Of a stretch of 64,000 nt of DNA, positions 1 through 9,791 are shown in pieces. The stretch is from Mycobacterium sp. BK086 (GTDB lineage Bacteria; Actinomycetota; Actinomycetes; Mycobacteriales; Mycobacteriaceae). The position numbers and the translations under genes were made by a program. The notes beneath the pieces are model-generated. The model was not told where the DNA came from. It ran no database searches and saw only the letters and a program-made list of their open reading frames with translations. Where the stretch lies: the NCBI GenBank assembly GCA_004362315.1, contig SNWL01000003.1, forward strand, positions 1,116,001 to 1,180,000, written 5' to 3'. How positions within the stretch are numbered: the first letter of the stretch is position 1; every line of letters begins with the position of its first letter.

Positions 1-188
1 CCGTACTGCTCGTCGACGTGCAGGCCGAGCCAGCCCAGCTCGGCCAGCTCCGACCAGAACGGCGGGCGGGTCTCCTCGGCATCGTCGGCAAGGAGATCCC
101 GCGTCGCCGCCCTGGCTTTCTGCGTGGCAAGGAACGAGCGCGCCACCTCGCTGAGTTCACGGTGGTCGTCGGTCAGTGCGATACCCAT
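1..188 (-). CDS. Acyl-CoA dehydrogenase, N-terminal fragment (runs off left edge)
   Basis: The reverse strand opens with ATG at 188 and stays open to the window edge for about 62 codons. It reads MGIALTDDHRELSEVARSFL and later ELGWLGLHVDEQYG. Both are typical of the N-terminal helical domain of FadE-type acyl-CoA dehydrogenases, where the conserved GW-GL--DE-YGG stretch lines the substrate tunnel. A purine-rich stretch (GAGGAGG) sits just upstream of the ATG. The catalytic domain is outside the window, so chain-length preference cannot be judged. The downstream-transcribed partner is not visible. It resembles mycobacterial FadE6-like proteins from memory, which is not certain. Confidence 0.75.
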   Translation of the reverse strand, partial: MGIALTDDHRELSEVARSFLATQKARAATRDLLADDAEETRPPFWSELAELGWLGLHVDEQY

Positions 189-244
189 CGGGTCCTCCTC
201 GAGGCGGCGGTGCCTGTTCCTCTAATGCCTTACCACAGAACGGA

Positions 245-1003
245 TTACTTCGGGGCGAAGCGCTGCCCGGCATCCAGGCGGATGCACTGGCCGTTGAGCA
301 TCGGGTTCTCGACGATCGCCGACACAAGCTTGGCGAACTCCTCGGGCTTGCCCAGGCGCTTCGGGAAAGCGGCGTCCTTGGTCAGGGCCTTGGCGAACTC
401 GTCGGGGATGCCCTTGGTCAGACCGGTGGCGAACAGGCTGGGCGCGATGGCCAGCGCGCGGATGCCGACCGGACCCAGATCGCGAGCCATGGTCAGGCAC
501 ATCCCGGCGATGCCGGCCTTGGCCGCGGTGTAGGCGACCTGGCCGATCTGGCCCTCGAATGCGGCGATCGAGGCGGTGTTGATGATGACGCCGCGCTCTT
601 CGTCCTCGGGCTCGTTGTTGGCCATGTGCGCCGCGGCGAGCCGGCTGAGGTTGAAGCTGGCGATCAGGTTCAGGTTGATCGTGCTCTGGAAGGTCTCCAG
701 GGCGTGCGGGCCGTTCTTGCCGTACGTCTTCTCCGCCACACCGCCACCGGCGGTGGTCAGGATGACGTGCAGCCCACCGAGCGCCTCGACCGCGTCGGCC
801 AGGACCTTCTCGGTACCCGCGAAGTCGGTGACGTCGACAGGCAGGAACGGGCCGCCAACGCCGGCCGCGACCTCGGGGCCGTCGGTGCCCTCGCGGTCGA
901 GAATCGCCACCTGGGCCCCACGCGAGGCCAGCAGTTCAGCACTTGCCCGCCCGAAGCCCGATGCGCCGCCCACGACGACTACCTTCTTGCCCGAGATCTC
1001 CAT
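245..1003 (-). CDS. SDR-family dehydrogenase, 3-hydroxyacyl-CoA dehydrogenase type II-like
   Basis: This 252-residue protein is a classical short-chain dehydrogenase. The cofactor loop GGASGFGRAS lies at residues 12-21, an acidic residue after strand 2 (D36) suggests NAD(H), and the catalytic triad is S145, Y158 and K162. The long loop before the helix (GGGVAEKTYGKNG) and the C-terminal NGQCIRLDAGQRFAPK tail match the HSD17B10-like 3-hydroxyacyl-CoA dehydrogenase branch, which oxidises 3-hydroxyacyl-CoAs in beta-oxidation. AGGAG lies 7 bases upstream of the ATG. It lies just upstream of the edge FadE gene in the same direction, so the two may be cotranscribed and act on the same acyl-CoAs (inference). 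Confidence 0.85.
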   Translation of the reverse strand: MEISGKKVVVVGGASGFGRASAELLASRGAQVAILDREGTDGPEVAAGVGGPFLPVDVTDFAGTEKVLADAVEALGGLHVILTTAGGGVAEKTYGKNGPHALETFQSTINLNLIASFNLSRLAAAHMANNEPEDEERGVIINTASIAAFEGQIGQVAYTAAKAGIAGMCLTMARDLGPVGIRALAIAPSLFATGLTKGIPDEFAKALTKDAAFPKRLGKPEEFAKLVSAIVENPMLNGQCIRLDAGQRFAPK

Positions 1004-1163
1004 CCGATACTCCTGTCGGTTGACGCCGGCACGCTAACCGTGCGGCTTACAGTTCGCTATTCCATTCGCGGACACCCCGGTGGCGTCCGAGCCGGTACGC
1101 ACGTTACCGGCCGTCATAAATCGGTCATGAACAAGGGTGTCTACCCAGCGGTAGGTTGGGCGC

Positions 1164-2702
1164 ATGGCCCAATCCACCACCGGTCCGCGGATGGGCGCCG
1201 GGGTGGCAGCCGCCGCCGTCGCTCTCGGCGTCGTCGAGCTGACAGCAGCCTTCTTCTCCCCGGCCGCCGACGCCCGCACGTCAGTGGGCACCGCAGTCAT
1301 CAACCTGACGCCCGGCCCGGTCAAGGAATGGGCGATCCAGACATTCGGCACGGCCGACAAGCTGTTCCTGTCGGTATCCGTTCTCGCGGTGATCGGAGTG
1401 CTGGCCGCCGTCGCCGCGACGTGGGAACGCCCCCGCATCCCGGTGGCCACGCTCGCGTTCGTGGCGGCCGCGGTGGCCGGCAGCCTCGCCGTGCTGGCCA
1501 TTCCCGGCGCCCGAGGGATCGACATCATCCCCACCCTGCTCGGCGCGGTCTGCGGGATCGCGGTGTTGCGATTCCTGATCGGCCGGATCGACGCGACCGA
1601 ACGAGAAGAGCCCGAGCGCAACGACGCAGGCGTCGATCCCGGACGCCGGCTCTCCCTGCTGACGTTCGGGATCGGCGGGCTCGGACTGCTGAGCGGTGTC
1701 GCCGGGGCCGTGATCAGCCGCCGGTTGCACTCGGTGTCCGGCGACCGGGAGAGTTTCGCCCTGCCATCGGCCGCGCCAGCGTCGCCGGTTCCAGCCGACG
1801 TCACCCCGCAGGGCGTGCAGTTGCCCAGCTTCATCACGTCGAACAAGGACTTCTACCGCATCGACACCGCGCTCAGCGTTCCGCAGCTCGCGCGCGCAGA
1901 CTTCCGGTTGCGAATCCACGGAATGGTCGATCGTGAAGTCACCTACACCTTCGACGACCTGGCGAAGTTCGAGCCGATCACCAAGGTGGTGACGCTGACC
2001 TGTGTGTCCAACCCGGTGGGCGGCGACCTGATCTCGAACGCCACCTGGACCGGTTATCGGGTCGCAGACCTGTTGCGCGACAGTGGGATCCATCCGGACG
2101 CCGACATGGTGCTGTCGACATCGGTGGACGGCTTCACCGCGGGAACCCCGGTGGAGGCACTGACCGACGCGCGCGAATCGATGCTGGCGATCGGGATGAA
2201 CGGGGTGCCGCTGCCGGTCGAACACGGCTACCCCGCGCGCCTGGTGGTGCCCGGGCTGTACGGCTATGTATCGGCCACCAAATGGGTGGTGGACCTGGAA
2301 CTCACTCGCTTCGACCGGGCACAGGCCTACTGGACCAAGCTCGGGTGGTCCGAGCGCGGCCCGATCAAGACGGAGTCGCGGATCGACGTCCCGCGCGACG
2401 GCCAGAAAGTGGCCAAGGGCGCGGTGACGTTCGGCGGTGTGGCGTGGGCACAGAACCGCGGCGTGAAGGCCGTCGAGGTACGCATCGACGACGGGCCATG
2501 GCAGCAGGCTCAGCTCGGGTCGTCCTACTCGAACGACACCTGGCGGCTGTGGAGCTTCCCGTGGACAGCCACTCAGGGCGGATTCCACACCATCACCGTT
2601 CGGGCGACCGACAACACCGGTGCGGTGCAGACCGAGGACCAGGCGCCGCCGGCACCCGATGGCGCGACGGGCTGGCCCGCGGTGTCGTTCGAAGTCGCCT
2701 GA
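1164..2702 (+). CDS. Membrane-anchored molybdopterin oxidoreductase, sulfite-oxidase fold
   Basis: This 512-residue protein has about four N-terminal membrane helices (residues 10-150), a linker, then a periplasmic sulfite-oxidase-type molybdopterin domain (about 200-385) and a C-terminal Ig-like dimerisation domain (about 395-510). The molybdenum-ligating cysteine is C280 in [10 protein letters not shown]. The segment [22 protein letters not shown] and the KWVVDLEL and [11 protein letters not shown] motifs are typical of this family. The substrate is unknown; bacterial relatives include YedY-like reductases and putative sulfite oxidases. Fusing the catalytic domain to its own membrane segment, in place of a separate heme subunit, is seen in actinobacterial members. 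The start is the first ATG of the frame. Confidence 0.85.
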   Translation: MAQSTTGPRMGAGVAAAAVALGVVELTAAFFSPAADARTSVGTAVINLTPGPVKEWAIQTFGTADKLFLSVSVLAVIGVLAAVAATWERPRIPVATLAFVAAAVAGSLAVLAIPGARGIDIIPTLLGAVCGIAVLRFLIGRIDATEREEPERNDAGVDPGRRLSLLTFGIGGLGLLSGVAGAVISRRLHSVSGDRESFALPSAAPASPVPADVTPQGVQLPSFITSNKDFYRIDTALSVPQLARADFRLRIHGMVDREVTYTFDDLAKFEPITKVVTLTCVSNPVGGDLISNATWTGYRVADLLRDSGIHPDADMVLSTSVDGFTAGTPVEALTDARESMLAIGMNGVPLPVEHGYPARLVVPGLYGYVSATKWVVDLELTRFDRAQAYWTKLGWSERGPIKTESRIDVPRDGQKVAKGAVTFGGVAWAQNRGVKAVEVRIDDGPWQQAQLGSSYSNDTWRLWSFPWTATQGGFHTITVRATDNTGAVQTEDQAPPAPDGATGWPAVSFEVA

Positions 2703-2734
2703 CTCCTGTCGGGGTGTCGTGCGAATCTGGACCC

Positions 2735-4270
2735 ATGGTGCTCGGTGACGTCGCGGCGGCCTCGGTCGATGTGTCGGCGACGTCGTCGCGGCTGGCCAAG
2801 GTGGCACGGATCGCCGAGCTGTTGACCGGGCTGGATGACCCGCGGCTGGTGGCGGTCGTGGTGTCGTGGCTGTCGGGGGAATTGCCGCAACGCCAGATCG
2901 GAGTCGGCTGGGCCGCGTTGCGCTCGCTGCCCGATCCGGCGGCGGAGTCGACGCTGACGGTGTCCGACGTCGACGCGACCTTTACCGAGATCGGTGCCGT
3001 CGCGGGTAAGGGCTCACAGGGCCGCCGGGCCGAGTTGCTCACCGGGCTGTTCAGCGCGGCCACCGAGACCGAGCAGGTGTTCTTGCGGCGGTTGCTCGGC
3101 GGCGAGTTGCGCCAGGGCGCGCTGGCCGGGGTGATGGCCGACGCCGTCGCCAAGGCTGCGGGCCTGCCCGCCGCAGCAGTCCGCAGGGCCGCGATGCTCG
3201 GCGGTGCGCTGCCCGCGGTGGCGGCCTCGGCCCTCACCGGCGGGGTCGAGGCGCTCGACTCGTTCACCTTGACGGTGGGCCGGCCGGTCGGTCCGATGCT
3301 CGCCCAGACTGCGACCGGCGTGGCCGATGCCCTCGAACGCCTCGGTGGCGACGTCATATTCGAAGCCAAGCTCGACGGTGCCCGCGTCCAGATCCACCGC
3401 TCCGGCGACGATGTCACGGTCTACACCCGCAGCCTCGACGACGTGACCGCCCGGCTGCCGGAAGTCGTGGACGCCGCGCTGGCGCTGCCAGTCCGCGACC
3501 TGATCGCCGACGGCGAGGCCATCGCCCTGCGCCCCGACAGGCGGCCACACCGCTTCCAGGTCACCGCGTCACGGTTCGGGAAGAGCACCGATGTGGCCGC
3601 AGCCCGGACGGCACAACCACTTTCGGTGTTCTTCTTCGACATCCTGCACCTCGACGGCGTCGACCTGCTCGACGAGCCGACGCACGCCAGGATCGCGGCA
3701 CTGGACGCCATCGTGCCCGTCGATCAGCGTGTCGACCGGCTTGTCACCACCGATGCCACTGCGGCACAAGAGTTTCTGGACACCACCCTGGCCGCAGGCC
3801 ATGAGGGCGTGATGGCGAAGTCACCCGACTCCTCCTATGAGGCGGGCCGCCGCGGCGCGGGCTGGCTGAAGGTCAAGCCGGTGCACACCCTGGATTTGGT
3901 GGTGCTGGCCGTGGAGTGGGGTTCGGGGCGACGCACCGGCAAGCTGTCCAATATCCATCTGGGCGCACTGGATCCGCAGACCGGCGGATTCATCATGCTC
4001 GGCAAGACGTTCAAGGGCATGACCGACGCGATGCTTGACTGGCAGACGACGCGGTTCACCGAGCTCGCGTCCAGTCCCCTCGATCAGTACGTGGTGCACG
4101 TACGTCCTGAGCAGGTTGTCGAGATCGCGTTCGACGGGGTGCAGGGCTCCAGCCGCTATCCGGCGGGCATGGCGCTGCGATTCGCCCGGGTGCTGCGCTA
4201 TCGCGACGACAAGGCCCCGGCCGAAGCCGACACCGTCGACACGGTGCGGTCGTTCTACGAGCGGCCCTAA
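2735..4270 (+). CDS. ligB: ATP-dependent DNA ligase LigB
   Basis: This 511-residue ATP-dependent ligase has an N-terminal DNA-binding domain (about 1-170), an adenylation domain (about 205-385) and a C-terminal OB-fold domain. The nucleophilic lysine is K212 in [10 protein letters not shown] (motif I, KxDG). [17 protein letters not shown] and the motif V segment LKVKP are also visible. The length matches mycobacterial LigB (about 507 residues). The reading frame is open further upstream, but homology begins at MVLGDVAAA, so I chose the ATG at 2735. LigB is a non-essential ligase involved in nick sealing. The next plus-strand gene after the two reverse genes is cstA, the order also known in M. 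tuberculosis (Rv3062-Rv3063). Confidence 0.93.
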   Translation: MVLGDVAAASVDVSATSSRLAKVARIAELLTGLDDPRLVAVVVSWLSGELPQRQIGVGWAALRSLPDPAAESTLTVSDVDATFTEIGAVAGKGSQGRRAELLTGLFSAATETEQVFLRRLLGGELRQGALAGVMADAVAKAAGLPAAAVRRAAMLGGALPAVAASALTGGVEALDSFTLTVGRPVGPMLAQTATGVADALERLGGDVIFEAKLDGARVQIHRSGDDVTVYTRSLDDVTARLPEVVDAALALPVRDLIADGEAIALRPDRRPHRFQVTASRFGKSTDVAAARTAQPLSVFFFDILHLDGVDLLDEPTHARIAALDAIVPVDQRVDRLVTTDATAAQEFLDTTLAAGHEGVMAKSPDSSYEAGRRGAGWLKVKPVHTLDLVVLAVEWGSGRRTGKLSNIHLGALDPQTGGFIMLGKTFKGMTDAMLDWQTTRFTELASSPLDQYVVHVRPEQVVEIAFDGVQGSSRYPAGMALRFARVLRYRDDKAPAEADTVDTVRSFYERP

Positions 4271-4941
4271 CCGGCCGGGATGGGCTGGTCGTCGACCCGT
4301 GTACCGAAGACGCCGAACCCGTGGATCATCTCCTCGGTGGGCGCCGGCGCCCAGTCCCACGCGGCGATCTGCTGCAGGGATCGGCGACTCAGGTTGGCGC
4401 GCAACAGTTCATAGCCGTCGGCCCGTAGCAGCGTCATCGGTTCCCCTGAGCCGCAACTCCACTGGTGGTCTTCGTCATCCACGATGAGCAGGGTCGTGCT
4501 GCGCCGCAGTTGCCTGCCGAGATACAGCATCGTCACATCCAGAAACGGCTGCCAATGCTCGCGTTCGACCCGTGGAAGTCCGAGCGCCTCATGCATATCC
4601 GACTCGTGGCAGATGGTGTCGATGGCCAGGTTGGGTCCGTAGAGATGGTCGTCGGTCAGCGAAGCGTCGGCATCGGCGGCAATACGATCCCATTCGGCCA
4701 AGAGTTCGCCGACGGATTTGCACCGGCGTTCCCGAACGTGCCGCGCGGTCCACTGATCGGTGGTCACCCCGTCCAGCCTTCCGCTGACGGCATCGGCAGC
4801 GACTCCGACCAGGTGTGCCAGCAATTCGTGCACCGTCCAGCGCGGCGTGGCAGGCACGTGCGAGCGGAGCTGTTCCTCGTTCAGGGTGACCACGAGCTCA
4901 CACACCCGCCCCCGCGCGGCGCGATAAGTCGTCTCAAGCAT
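4267..4941 (-). CDS. Maleylpyruvate isomerase/DinB-like family protein
   Basis: This 224-residue protein has an N-terminal four-helix DinB/MDMPI-type domain. [10 protein letters not shown] near residue 40 and [14 protein letters not shown] near 107-120 supply the histidines that bind metal in mycothiol-dependent maleylpyruvate isomerases and other mycothiol-linked enzymes. The C-terminal half carries the small alpha/beta domain seen in actinobacterial MDMPI proteins. GGAGG lies upstream of the ATG. The real substrate is unknown, because many relatives are simply mycothiol-dependent or metal-binding proteins. It converges on ligB with a 4-base overlap of the stop codons. Confidence 0.75.
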   Translation of the reverse strand: MLETTYRAARGRVCELVVTLNEEQLRSHVPATPRWTVHELLAHLVGVAADAVSGRLDGVTTDQWTARHVRERRCKSVGELLAEWDRIAADADASLTDDHLYGPNLAIDTICHESDMHEALGLPRVEREHWQPFLDVTMLYLGRQLRRSTTLLIVDDEDHQWSCGSGEPMTLLRADGYELLRANLSRRSLQQIAAWDWAPAPTEEMIHGFGVFGTRVDDQPIPAG

Positions 4942-4956
4942 GGAAGAGCCTCCGTC

Positions 4957-6549
4957 TCAGTATGCGGTGTTCTGCGAAAAGGCAAGCAGCCAGCCATCGT
5001 TGGTGCGCACAGCGACACTGGTGTTGCGCCGCCTGCCACAACGCAGCCGGCCCGCTATCGCGGCGCGGGCTTGGATCAACGCCACATCGGGTGTCAGGTA
5101 TCGCAAGCGGGTGATCTCGGTTCGCCCTGTGCGGCGACGGGCCTGGCGGTCTACCAGCGCGCGAATTGCCTGTTCGTCGGCGTGGCTGATCGTCGAGTGC
5201 GCAGCAGCTGTCGAGCTGCGCCGATTGGGCCGCAGGTTGGCCAGCAGGATCCGCGCGAAGAACGCCGGTTCGCGCAGCCGTGTCGGCGGATCGATGAGAC
5301 CGCGTACGCGCAGGATTCGTTCGGCCACAGCGATATCCGTGCTTGCGGCCCGCGTTGCCGCGCGCTGTATGGCGGCGTTCAGGCGGGACGGGCGTTGGGC
5401 CACGGCCGGTGACCGATCGTTGGCTCGGTTCTCGGACCACACCGGTCGGATGTGTTGGGCCGCAGCGAGAAAGAACCGCCGGGGCACGTCGTCATCGCCT
5501 GCACGCAGGACGTCGCGCAGCGCGAGTGCCTGCAGGGCCGCCATCGTCATACCTTGCCCGTACAGCGGGTTGAGACTGCACAGCGCGTCACCGAAGACCA
5601 CCAGACCCGCCGGCAGGCGCGACATCCGGTCATAGCGCCGCCACACGGCGGCGGTGTTACGCGAGACGGAGATCTCCCCGACCGGTACCGCCTCCCGCAC
5701 TGCGCCCATGATTCGTTCTGGCAGCATCTGCGCGGCCGCGTCCCTCATCTCCGCGAAATCGGCCGGCGGCCTGCCCAATTCCGTCGGACGAGAGATGGCC
5801 AGCATCCAGGTGTCGTGTTCGTAGGCCACGAACAACGCTCCTTGCGCTCGGGGACCCTGGTTGATGAACACCATCCGCTCACGGATACGCCCCGGCGGGA
5901 TCCGCAACAACTGGCTGCTGTAACCCGTGATCGAGGCGACCCGCTCCTCCGGTACCGTGCCATAGCCCTGACTCGCCAAGAAGTGCGCCGTGCGCCCAGC
6001 CCGTCCCGTCGCGTCGACGACCAGTCCGGCCGCCAGGATCGACGAGATACCGGTGTCCCGGTGGATGATTCGCACACCGGTCACGGCATCACGACTCAAG
6101 ACCGGCGCCACCATGTTTCGCCGATCGAGGATCTCGACATTCTCCAGTGCCGCCACCCGCCGCCGAAGGTGAAATTCCAGGAACGGGCGGCTGGACTGAT
6201 AGGCCGCCAACGATTGTGGATCTGCCAGGCGACCCGCCGGATTCAGCTCGTACTGGCCAACCCGCACATAGAGCCGCGAGAGGTCGTCGCCGTCATCGAC
6301 GACAGCGCCCGCCGCCCCGAGCTCACCCAGGATCCCGGGAAACAGCTCACCGATCGCCTGCGTGCCGCGACTCAGGAGGCTGTGCAGATGCCGCCCCTGT
6401 GGCACCCCTGTCCGCTGCTCGACGTGATCGGGTAGTGCGTCACGTTCGACGACGGTGACCGACGCATAGAACTCCGAAAGCACCCTGGCAGCCAACAGCC
6501 CGGCGAGGCCGGCCCCGAGAACCACCGCGTGTGAACCACGTTCTGCCAT
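4957..6549 (-). CDS. FAD-dependent monooxygenase with truncated SnoaL-like (SgcJ/EcaC) C-terminus
   Basis: From the ATG at 6549 the protein has 530 residues. It starts with a Rossmann FAD loop (VVLGAGLAGLLAARVL), continues with a central VVDATGRAGR and has the FAD-binding GDALCSLNPLYGQGM segment, the layout of squalene-epoxidase/geranylgeranyl-reductase-like monooxygenases. The last 78 residues (nt 4960-5193) look like an SgcJ/EcaC domain of the NTF2 fold: it begins DEQAIRALVDRQ, then jumps directly to TEITRLRYLTPDVALIQARA and ends TNDGWLLAFSQNT. The roughly 40-50 residue middle of that domain is missing, so the tail looks like a decayed fusion. A TTG at 6567 is a possible alternative start, with a TATTCT -10-like box (6573-6578) just upstream. 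Confidence 0.75.
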   Translation of the reverse strand: MAERGSHAVVLGAGLAGLLAARVLSEFYASVTVVERDALPDHVEQRTGVPQGRHLHSLLSRGTQAIGELFPGILGELGAAGAVVDDGDDLSRLYVRVGQYELNPAGRLADPQSLAAYQSSRPFLEFHLRRRVAALENVEILDRRNMVAPVLSRDAVTGVRIIHRDTGISSILAAGLVVDATGRAGRTAHFLASQGYGTVPEERVASITGYSSQLLRIPPGRIRERMVFINQGPRAQGALFVAYEHDTWMLAISRPTELGRPPADFAEMRDAAAQMLPERIMGAVREAVPVGEISVSRNTAAVWRRYDRMSRLPAGLVVFGDALCSLNPLYGQGMTMAALQALALRDVLRAGDDDVPRRFFLAAAQHIRPVWSENRANDRSPAVAQRPSRLNAAIQRAATRAASTDIAVAERILRVRGLIDPPTRLREPAFFARILLANLRPNRRSSTAAAHSTISHADEQAIRALVDRQARRRTGRTEITRLRYLTPDVALIQARAAIAGRLRCGRRRNTSVAVRTNDGWLLAFSQNTAY

Positions 6550-6712
6550 GCCGGGACCGTACCCCAAAAATAAGAATATTAAGAGAAACTTGTGGTAACA
6601 CTAAGAACGCTGAATCCAGGCGTCGCGTTTGGCGTTCCCCTCACTGGCGAACCTGTGAATGAAAGGATCACCGCACCACCTGACACGCACGTCTCGTCAA
6701 GGGAGAAACACA

Positions 6713-9007
6713 GTGGCTGCACCGACCGCCGAGCCGTCGGAACACATCGAGGAAACCAAGGGCGACGTCACCTATATCCGCACCGAGAAGGATCTACCGC
6801 CGGTCGCCATCATCGACCGGTCGCCGATCACCACCCGGCACAAACTGATCTTCGGGGCCATCGCCGTCGTCGGGGCCATCGCGTGGGCGATCATCGCCTT
6901 CTTCCGTGGCGAGACCGTCAACGCCGTCTGGTTCGTGATCGCGGCGATCTGCACCTACGTCATCGGCTACCGGTTCTACGCCCGGCTGATCGAGATGAAG
7001 ATCGTCCGCCCGCGCGACGAGTTCGCGACGCCCGCCGAGCTGTTCGAGAACGGCACCGACTACATGCCCACCGACCGGCGGGTGCTGTTCGGGCACCACT
7101 TCGCCGCGATCGCCGGGGCGGGCCCACTGGTCGGCCCGGTGCTGGCCATGCAGATGGGCTACCTGCCCGGCACGATTTGGATCGTCGTCGGGGCGGTGTT
7201 CGCGGGCTGCGTTCAGGATTACCTGGTGTTGGCGATCTCGACCCGCCGGCGCGGGCGCTCGCTGGGACAGATGGCCCGCGACGAACTCGGCGCCATCGGC
7301 GGAGCCGCGGCCATCATCGCCGTGCTGGCGATCATGGTCATCCTGCTCGCGGTGCTGGCTCTGGTCGTGGTGGGTGCGCTCGCCGAGAGCCCCTGGGGTG
7401 TGTTCTCGATCGCGATGACGATTCCGATCGCCATCTTCATGGGGCTGTATCTCCGGTTCCTGCGGCCCGGCCGAGTCTCCGAGGTCTCCCTGATCGGCGT
7501 AGCGCTCCTGCTGCTCGCTGTCGCATCCGGCGGCTGGGTGGCTGGAACCGATTGGGGCACAGACTGGTTCACGCTGTCGAAGGTCACCCTGTCGTGGTGC
7601 ATCATCGTCTACGGGCTGGCGGCGTCGGTTCTCCCGGTGTGGTTCCTGCTGGCCCCGCGCGATTATCTGTCCACGTTCATGAAGGTCGGCACCATCGTGC
7701 TGCTGGCCGTGGGCATCCTGCTGGCCAGGCCGATCATGGAAGCCCCGGCGCTGTCGAAGTTCGCCGAAAGCGGGTCGGGCCCGGTGTTCGCCGGTTCACT
7801 GTTCCCGTTCCTGTTCATCACCATCGCCTGCGGGGCGCTGTCGGGCTTCCACTCACTGATCTCCTCGGGCACCACGCCCAAGCTGTTGGAGAAGGAAAGC
7901 CAGATGCGGTTGATCGGCTACGGCGGCATGCTCACCGAATCGTTCGTCGCGATCATGGCGTTGATCACCGCGGCGATCCTCAACCAGCATCTGTACTTCG
8001 CCATCAACGCCCCCTCCGCCCAAACCGGCGGCACCGCCGAGACAGCCGCCAAATACGCCAACAGCCTTGGCCTGTCCGGAGCCCCGATCACCGGGGTCGA
8101 GATCACCGAGGCCGCCAAGAGCGTCGGTGAGCAGTCGATCGTCTCCCGCACCGGCGGGGCGCCGACACTGGCGTTCGGCATGTCCGAGGTGCTCCATCAG
8201 GTGTTCGGCGGTACCTCGCTCAAGGCGTTCTGGTACCACTTCGCGATCATGTTCGAGGCGTTGTTCATCCTCACCACCGTCGACGCCGGGACCCGGGTGG
8301 CCCGGTTCATGCTGTCTGACGGCCTGGCCAATCTCGGCGGCCCGCTGAAGAAGCTGCGCAATCCGAGCTGGCGAATCGGGGCGTGGATCTGCAGCGTGCT
8401 GGTGGTCGCCGGCTGGGGCTCGATCCTGCTGATGGGTGTCACCGATCCGCTCGGCGGCATCAACACGCTCTTCCCGCTGTTCGGCATCGCCAATCAGCTG
8501 CTGGCCGCGATCGCGCTGACCGTCGTCACGGTCGTGGTGATCAAGAAGGGCCTGCTGAAATGGGCCTGGATACCCGGGATTCCGCTGCTGTGGGATCTGA
8601 CGGTCACCCTCACCGCGTCGTGGCAGAAGATCTTCTCCGGCGATCCCAAGCTCGGCTACTGGACGCAGCACTTCCAATACCGGGCCGCCGCGGAGGCCGG
8701 CAAGACGGCGTTCGGCTCGGCCAAGAATGCCGATCAGCTGCATGCCGTCATCCGCAACACCTTCATCCAGGGCACGTTGTCGGTGGTGTTCGCGGTCTTG
8801 GTGATCATCGTGTTTCTTGCCGGTGTGATCATGGCGCTGCGAGCTATCCGCGGCGGCGGCCGTGAGTTGACCGAGGACGCCCCGGTGCCGTCCAAGATCT
8901 TCGGGCCGTCCAGCCTGATCTCCACCTCCGCAGAGAAGGAGGTGCAGAAGCAATGGGACGCGCTACCCACATCACACGCCAAATCCGTTGGTACATCAGC
9001 GCATTGA
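6713..9007 (+). CDS. cstA: Carbon starvation protein CstA, peptide/pyruvate transporter
   Basis: This 764-residue polytopic membrane protein has the CstA architecture: a cytoplasmic N-terminus, then a helix-rich core with the diagnostic GHHFAAIAGAGPLVGPVLA segment, AFCGALSGFHSLISSGTT-like chemistry around residues 375-390, and TVDAGTRVARFML. CstA proteins import peptides and, in some bacteria, pyruvate under carbon limitation. The start is a GTG preceded by AAGGGAG 7-8 bases upstream; the open frame reaches 18 codons further but without a ribosome site. The final 55 bases overlap ybdD. Length is close to the M. tuberculosis homologue. Confidence 0.93.
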   Translation: MAAPTAEPSEHIEETKGDVTYIRTEKDLPPVAIIDRSPITTRHKLIFGAIAVVGAIAWAIIAFFRGETVNAVWFVIAAICTYVIGYRFYARLIEMKIVRPRDEFATPAELFENGTDYMPTDRRVLFGHHFAAIAGAGPLVGPVLAMQMGYLPGTIWIVVGAVFAGCVQDYLVLAISTRRRGRSLGQMARDELGAIGGAAAIIAVLAIMVILLAVLALVVVGALAESPWGVFSIAMTIPIAIFMGLYLRFLRPGRVSEVSLIGVALLLLAVASGGWVAGTDWGTDWFTLSKVTLSWCIIVYGLAASVLPVWFLLAPRDYLSTFMKVGTIVLLAVGILLARPIMEAPALSKFAESGSGPVFAGSLFPFLFITIACGALSGFHSLISSGTTPKLLEKESQMRLIGYGGMLTESFVAIMALITAAILNQHLYFAINAPSAQTGGTAETAAKYANSLGLSGAPITGVEITEAAKSVGEQSIVSRTGGAPTLAFGMSEVLHQVFGGTSLKAFWYHFAIMFEALFILTTVDAGTRVARFMLSDGLANLGGPLKKLRNPSWRIGAWICSVLVVAGWGSILLMGVTDPLGGINTLFPLFGIANQLLAAIALTVVTVVVIKKGLLKWAWIPGIPLLWDLTVTLTASWQKIFSGDPKLGYWTQHFQYRAAAEAGKTAFGSAKNADQLHAVIRNTFIQGTLSVVFAVLVIIVFLAGVIMALRAIRGGGRELTEDAPVPSKIFGPSSLISTSAEKEVQKQWDALPTSHAKSVGTSAH

Positions 9008-9144
9008 TGGGCGACAGCCACTACCGTCGCTACGTCGAGCACCGGGCGCGCACCCACCCGGGCGAGCCGGTACTCAGCGAGGCGCAGTACTGGCGGATGC
9101 GGCACGACCAGCAAGACGCCAACCCCACCGCCCGCTGCTGCTAG
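8953..9144 (+). CDS. YbdD/YjiX-family small protein, CstA partner
   Basis: This 63-residue protein belongs to the small family found directly after cstA in most bacteria. GDSHYRRYVEHRARTHPG and the end SEAQYWRMRHDQQDANPTARCC match the family signature, including the terminal Arg-Cys-Cys. It begins inside cstA in another frame, with AGAAGGAGG about 12 bases upstream, so translation is probably coupled. Family members are thought to be required for activity of the CstA-type transporter. The 55-base overlap is normal for the pair. Confidence 0.88.
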   Translation: MGRATHITRQIRWYISALMGDSHYRRYVEHRARTHPGEPVLSEAQYWRMRHDQQDANPTARCC

Positions 9145-9761
9145 TCGACCTCGAGGACGCGGTCGCACACGTCCCGCGTCGTCGCGATCAGCCGGGCGTT
9201 CGGTTCGTCGACCTCGTCGACCCACGCCGCGGCAGCCCGCGGTGACCGTCCCCCGTCAATATGGCGCGCCACCAACCGTTCTCGCCGCACCTCCGTCGGA
9301 CAGTCGACGTAGTACAGCCGCTCCAGCAGTGGACGGACCGCACCCCACTCGCCGTCGCGCACGCCCAAGTAGTTGCCCTCGGTGACGATCAAGCGGCATT
9401 GGGCGGGTACGACGTGGCCGGCCGCTACCGGTTCGTCGAGGCCGCGATCGAAGGCGGGCACGTACAGGTCTCGCTGCTGATAGTCGGCACGTGCTCGCCG
9501 CAGCGCGGCGACGTAACCCGCGACATCGAAGGTGTCGATCGCACCCTTGCGGTGGCGGCGACCCAACTGGTCCAGTACCGCATTGGACAGATGGAAGCCG
9601 TCCATCGGCAGATACGCCGCACCTTCGAAGGCCGCCACCAACTCCAGCGCCGACGTCGACTTCCCGGCCCCGGGCGGTCCGGTGATGCCGACGATTAGCC
9701 GGCCCGGCACGGCCTCGATCAGGCCCGAGACCTCGGCGATGAGCAGTTCGGCGGCAGACAC
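9141..9761 (-). CDS. Nucleoside/nucleotide kinase family protein (uridine kinase/PanK-like fold)
   Basis: From the GTG at 9761 the product has 206 residues. A P-loop (GITGPPGAGKST) lies near residue 20. It is followed by PMDGFHLSN, the substrate-binding Asp-Gly-Phe-His motif of uridine kinase and pantothenate kinase relatives, then DTFDV and VTEGNYL. This is the 'nucleoside/nucleotide kinase family' of actinobacteria and proteobacteria, whose members include fructose and D-ribulose-type kinases. The substrate cannot be assigned. The frame is open for another 35 codons to 9866, but that region contains the perfect hairpin at 9792-9822 and no homology. The gene converges on ybdD with a 4-base overlap. 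Confidence 0.8.
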   Translation of the reverse strand: MSAAELLIAEVSGLIEAVPGRLIVGITGPPGAGKSTSALELVAAFEGAAYLPMDGFHLSNAVLDQLGRRHRKGAIDTFDVAGYVAALRRARADYQQRDLYVPAFDRGLDEPVAAGHVVPAQCRLIVTEGNYLGVRDGEWGAVRPLLERLYYVDCPTEVRRERLVARHIDGGRSPRAAAAWVDEVDEPNARLIATTRDVCDRVLEVD

Positions 9762-9791
9762 GATGACCGAAAAGCTACCTGAGCAGACGAA

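Noticed and set aside
176-1936. Long open frame of 586 codons on the plus strand
   Set aside because: It runs opposite the SDR gene and then in another frame of the molybdoenzyme gene, is rich in Arg/Gly/Asp of GC-rich shadow type, and has no domain motif.
2282-2734. Upstream extension of the LigB frame
   Set aside because: These 151 codons overlap the molybdoenzyme gene, are Arg-rich and unlike any ligase. The ATG at 2735 gives the normal LigB length.
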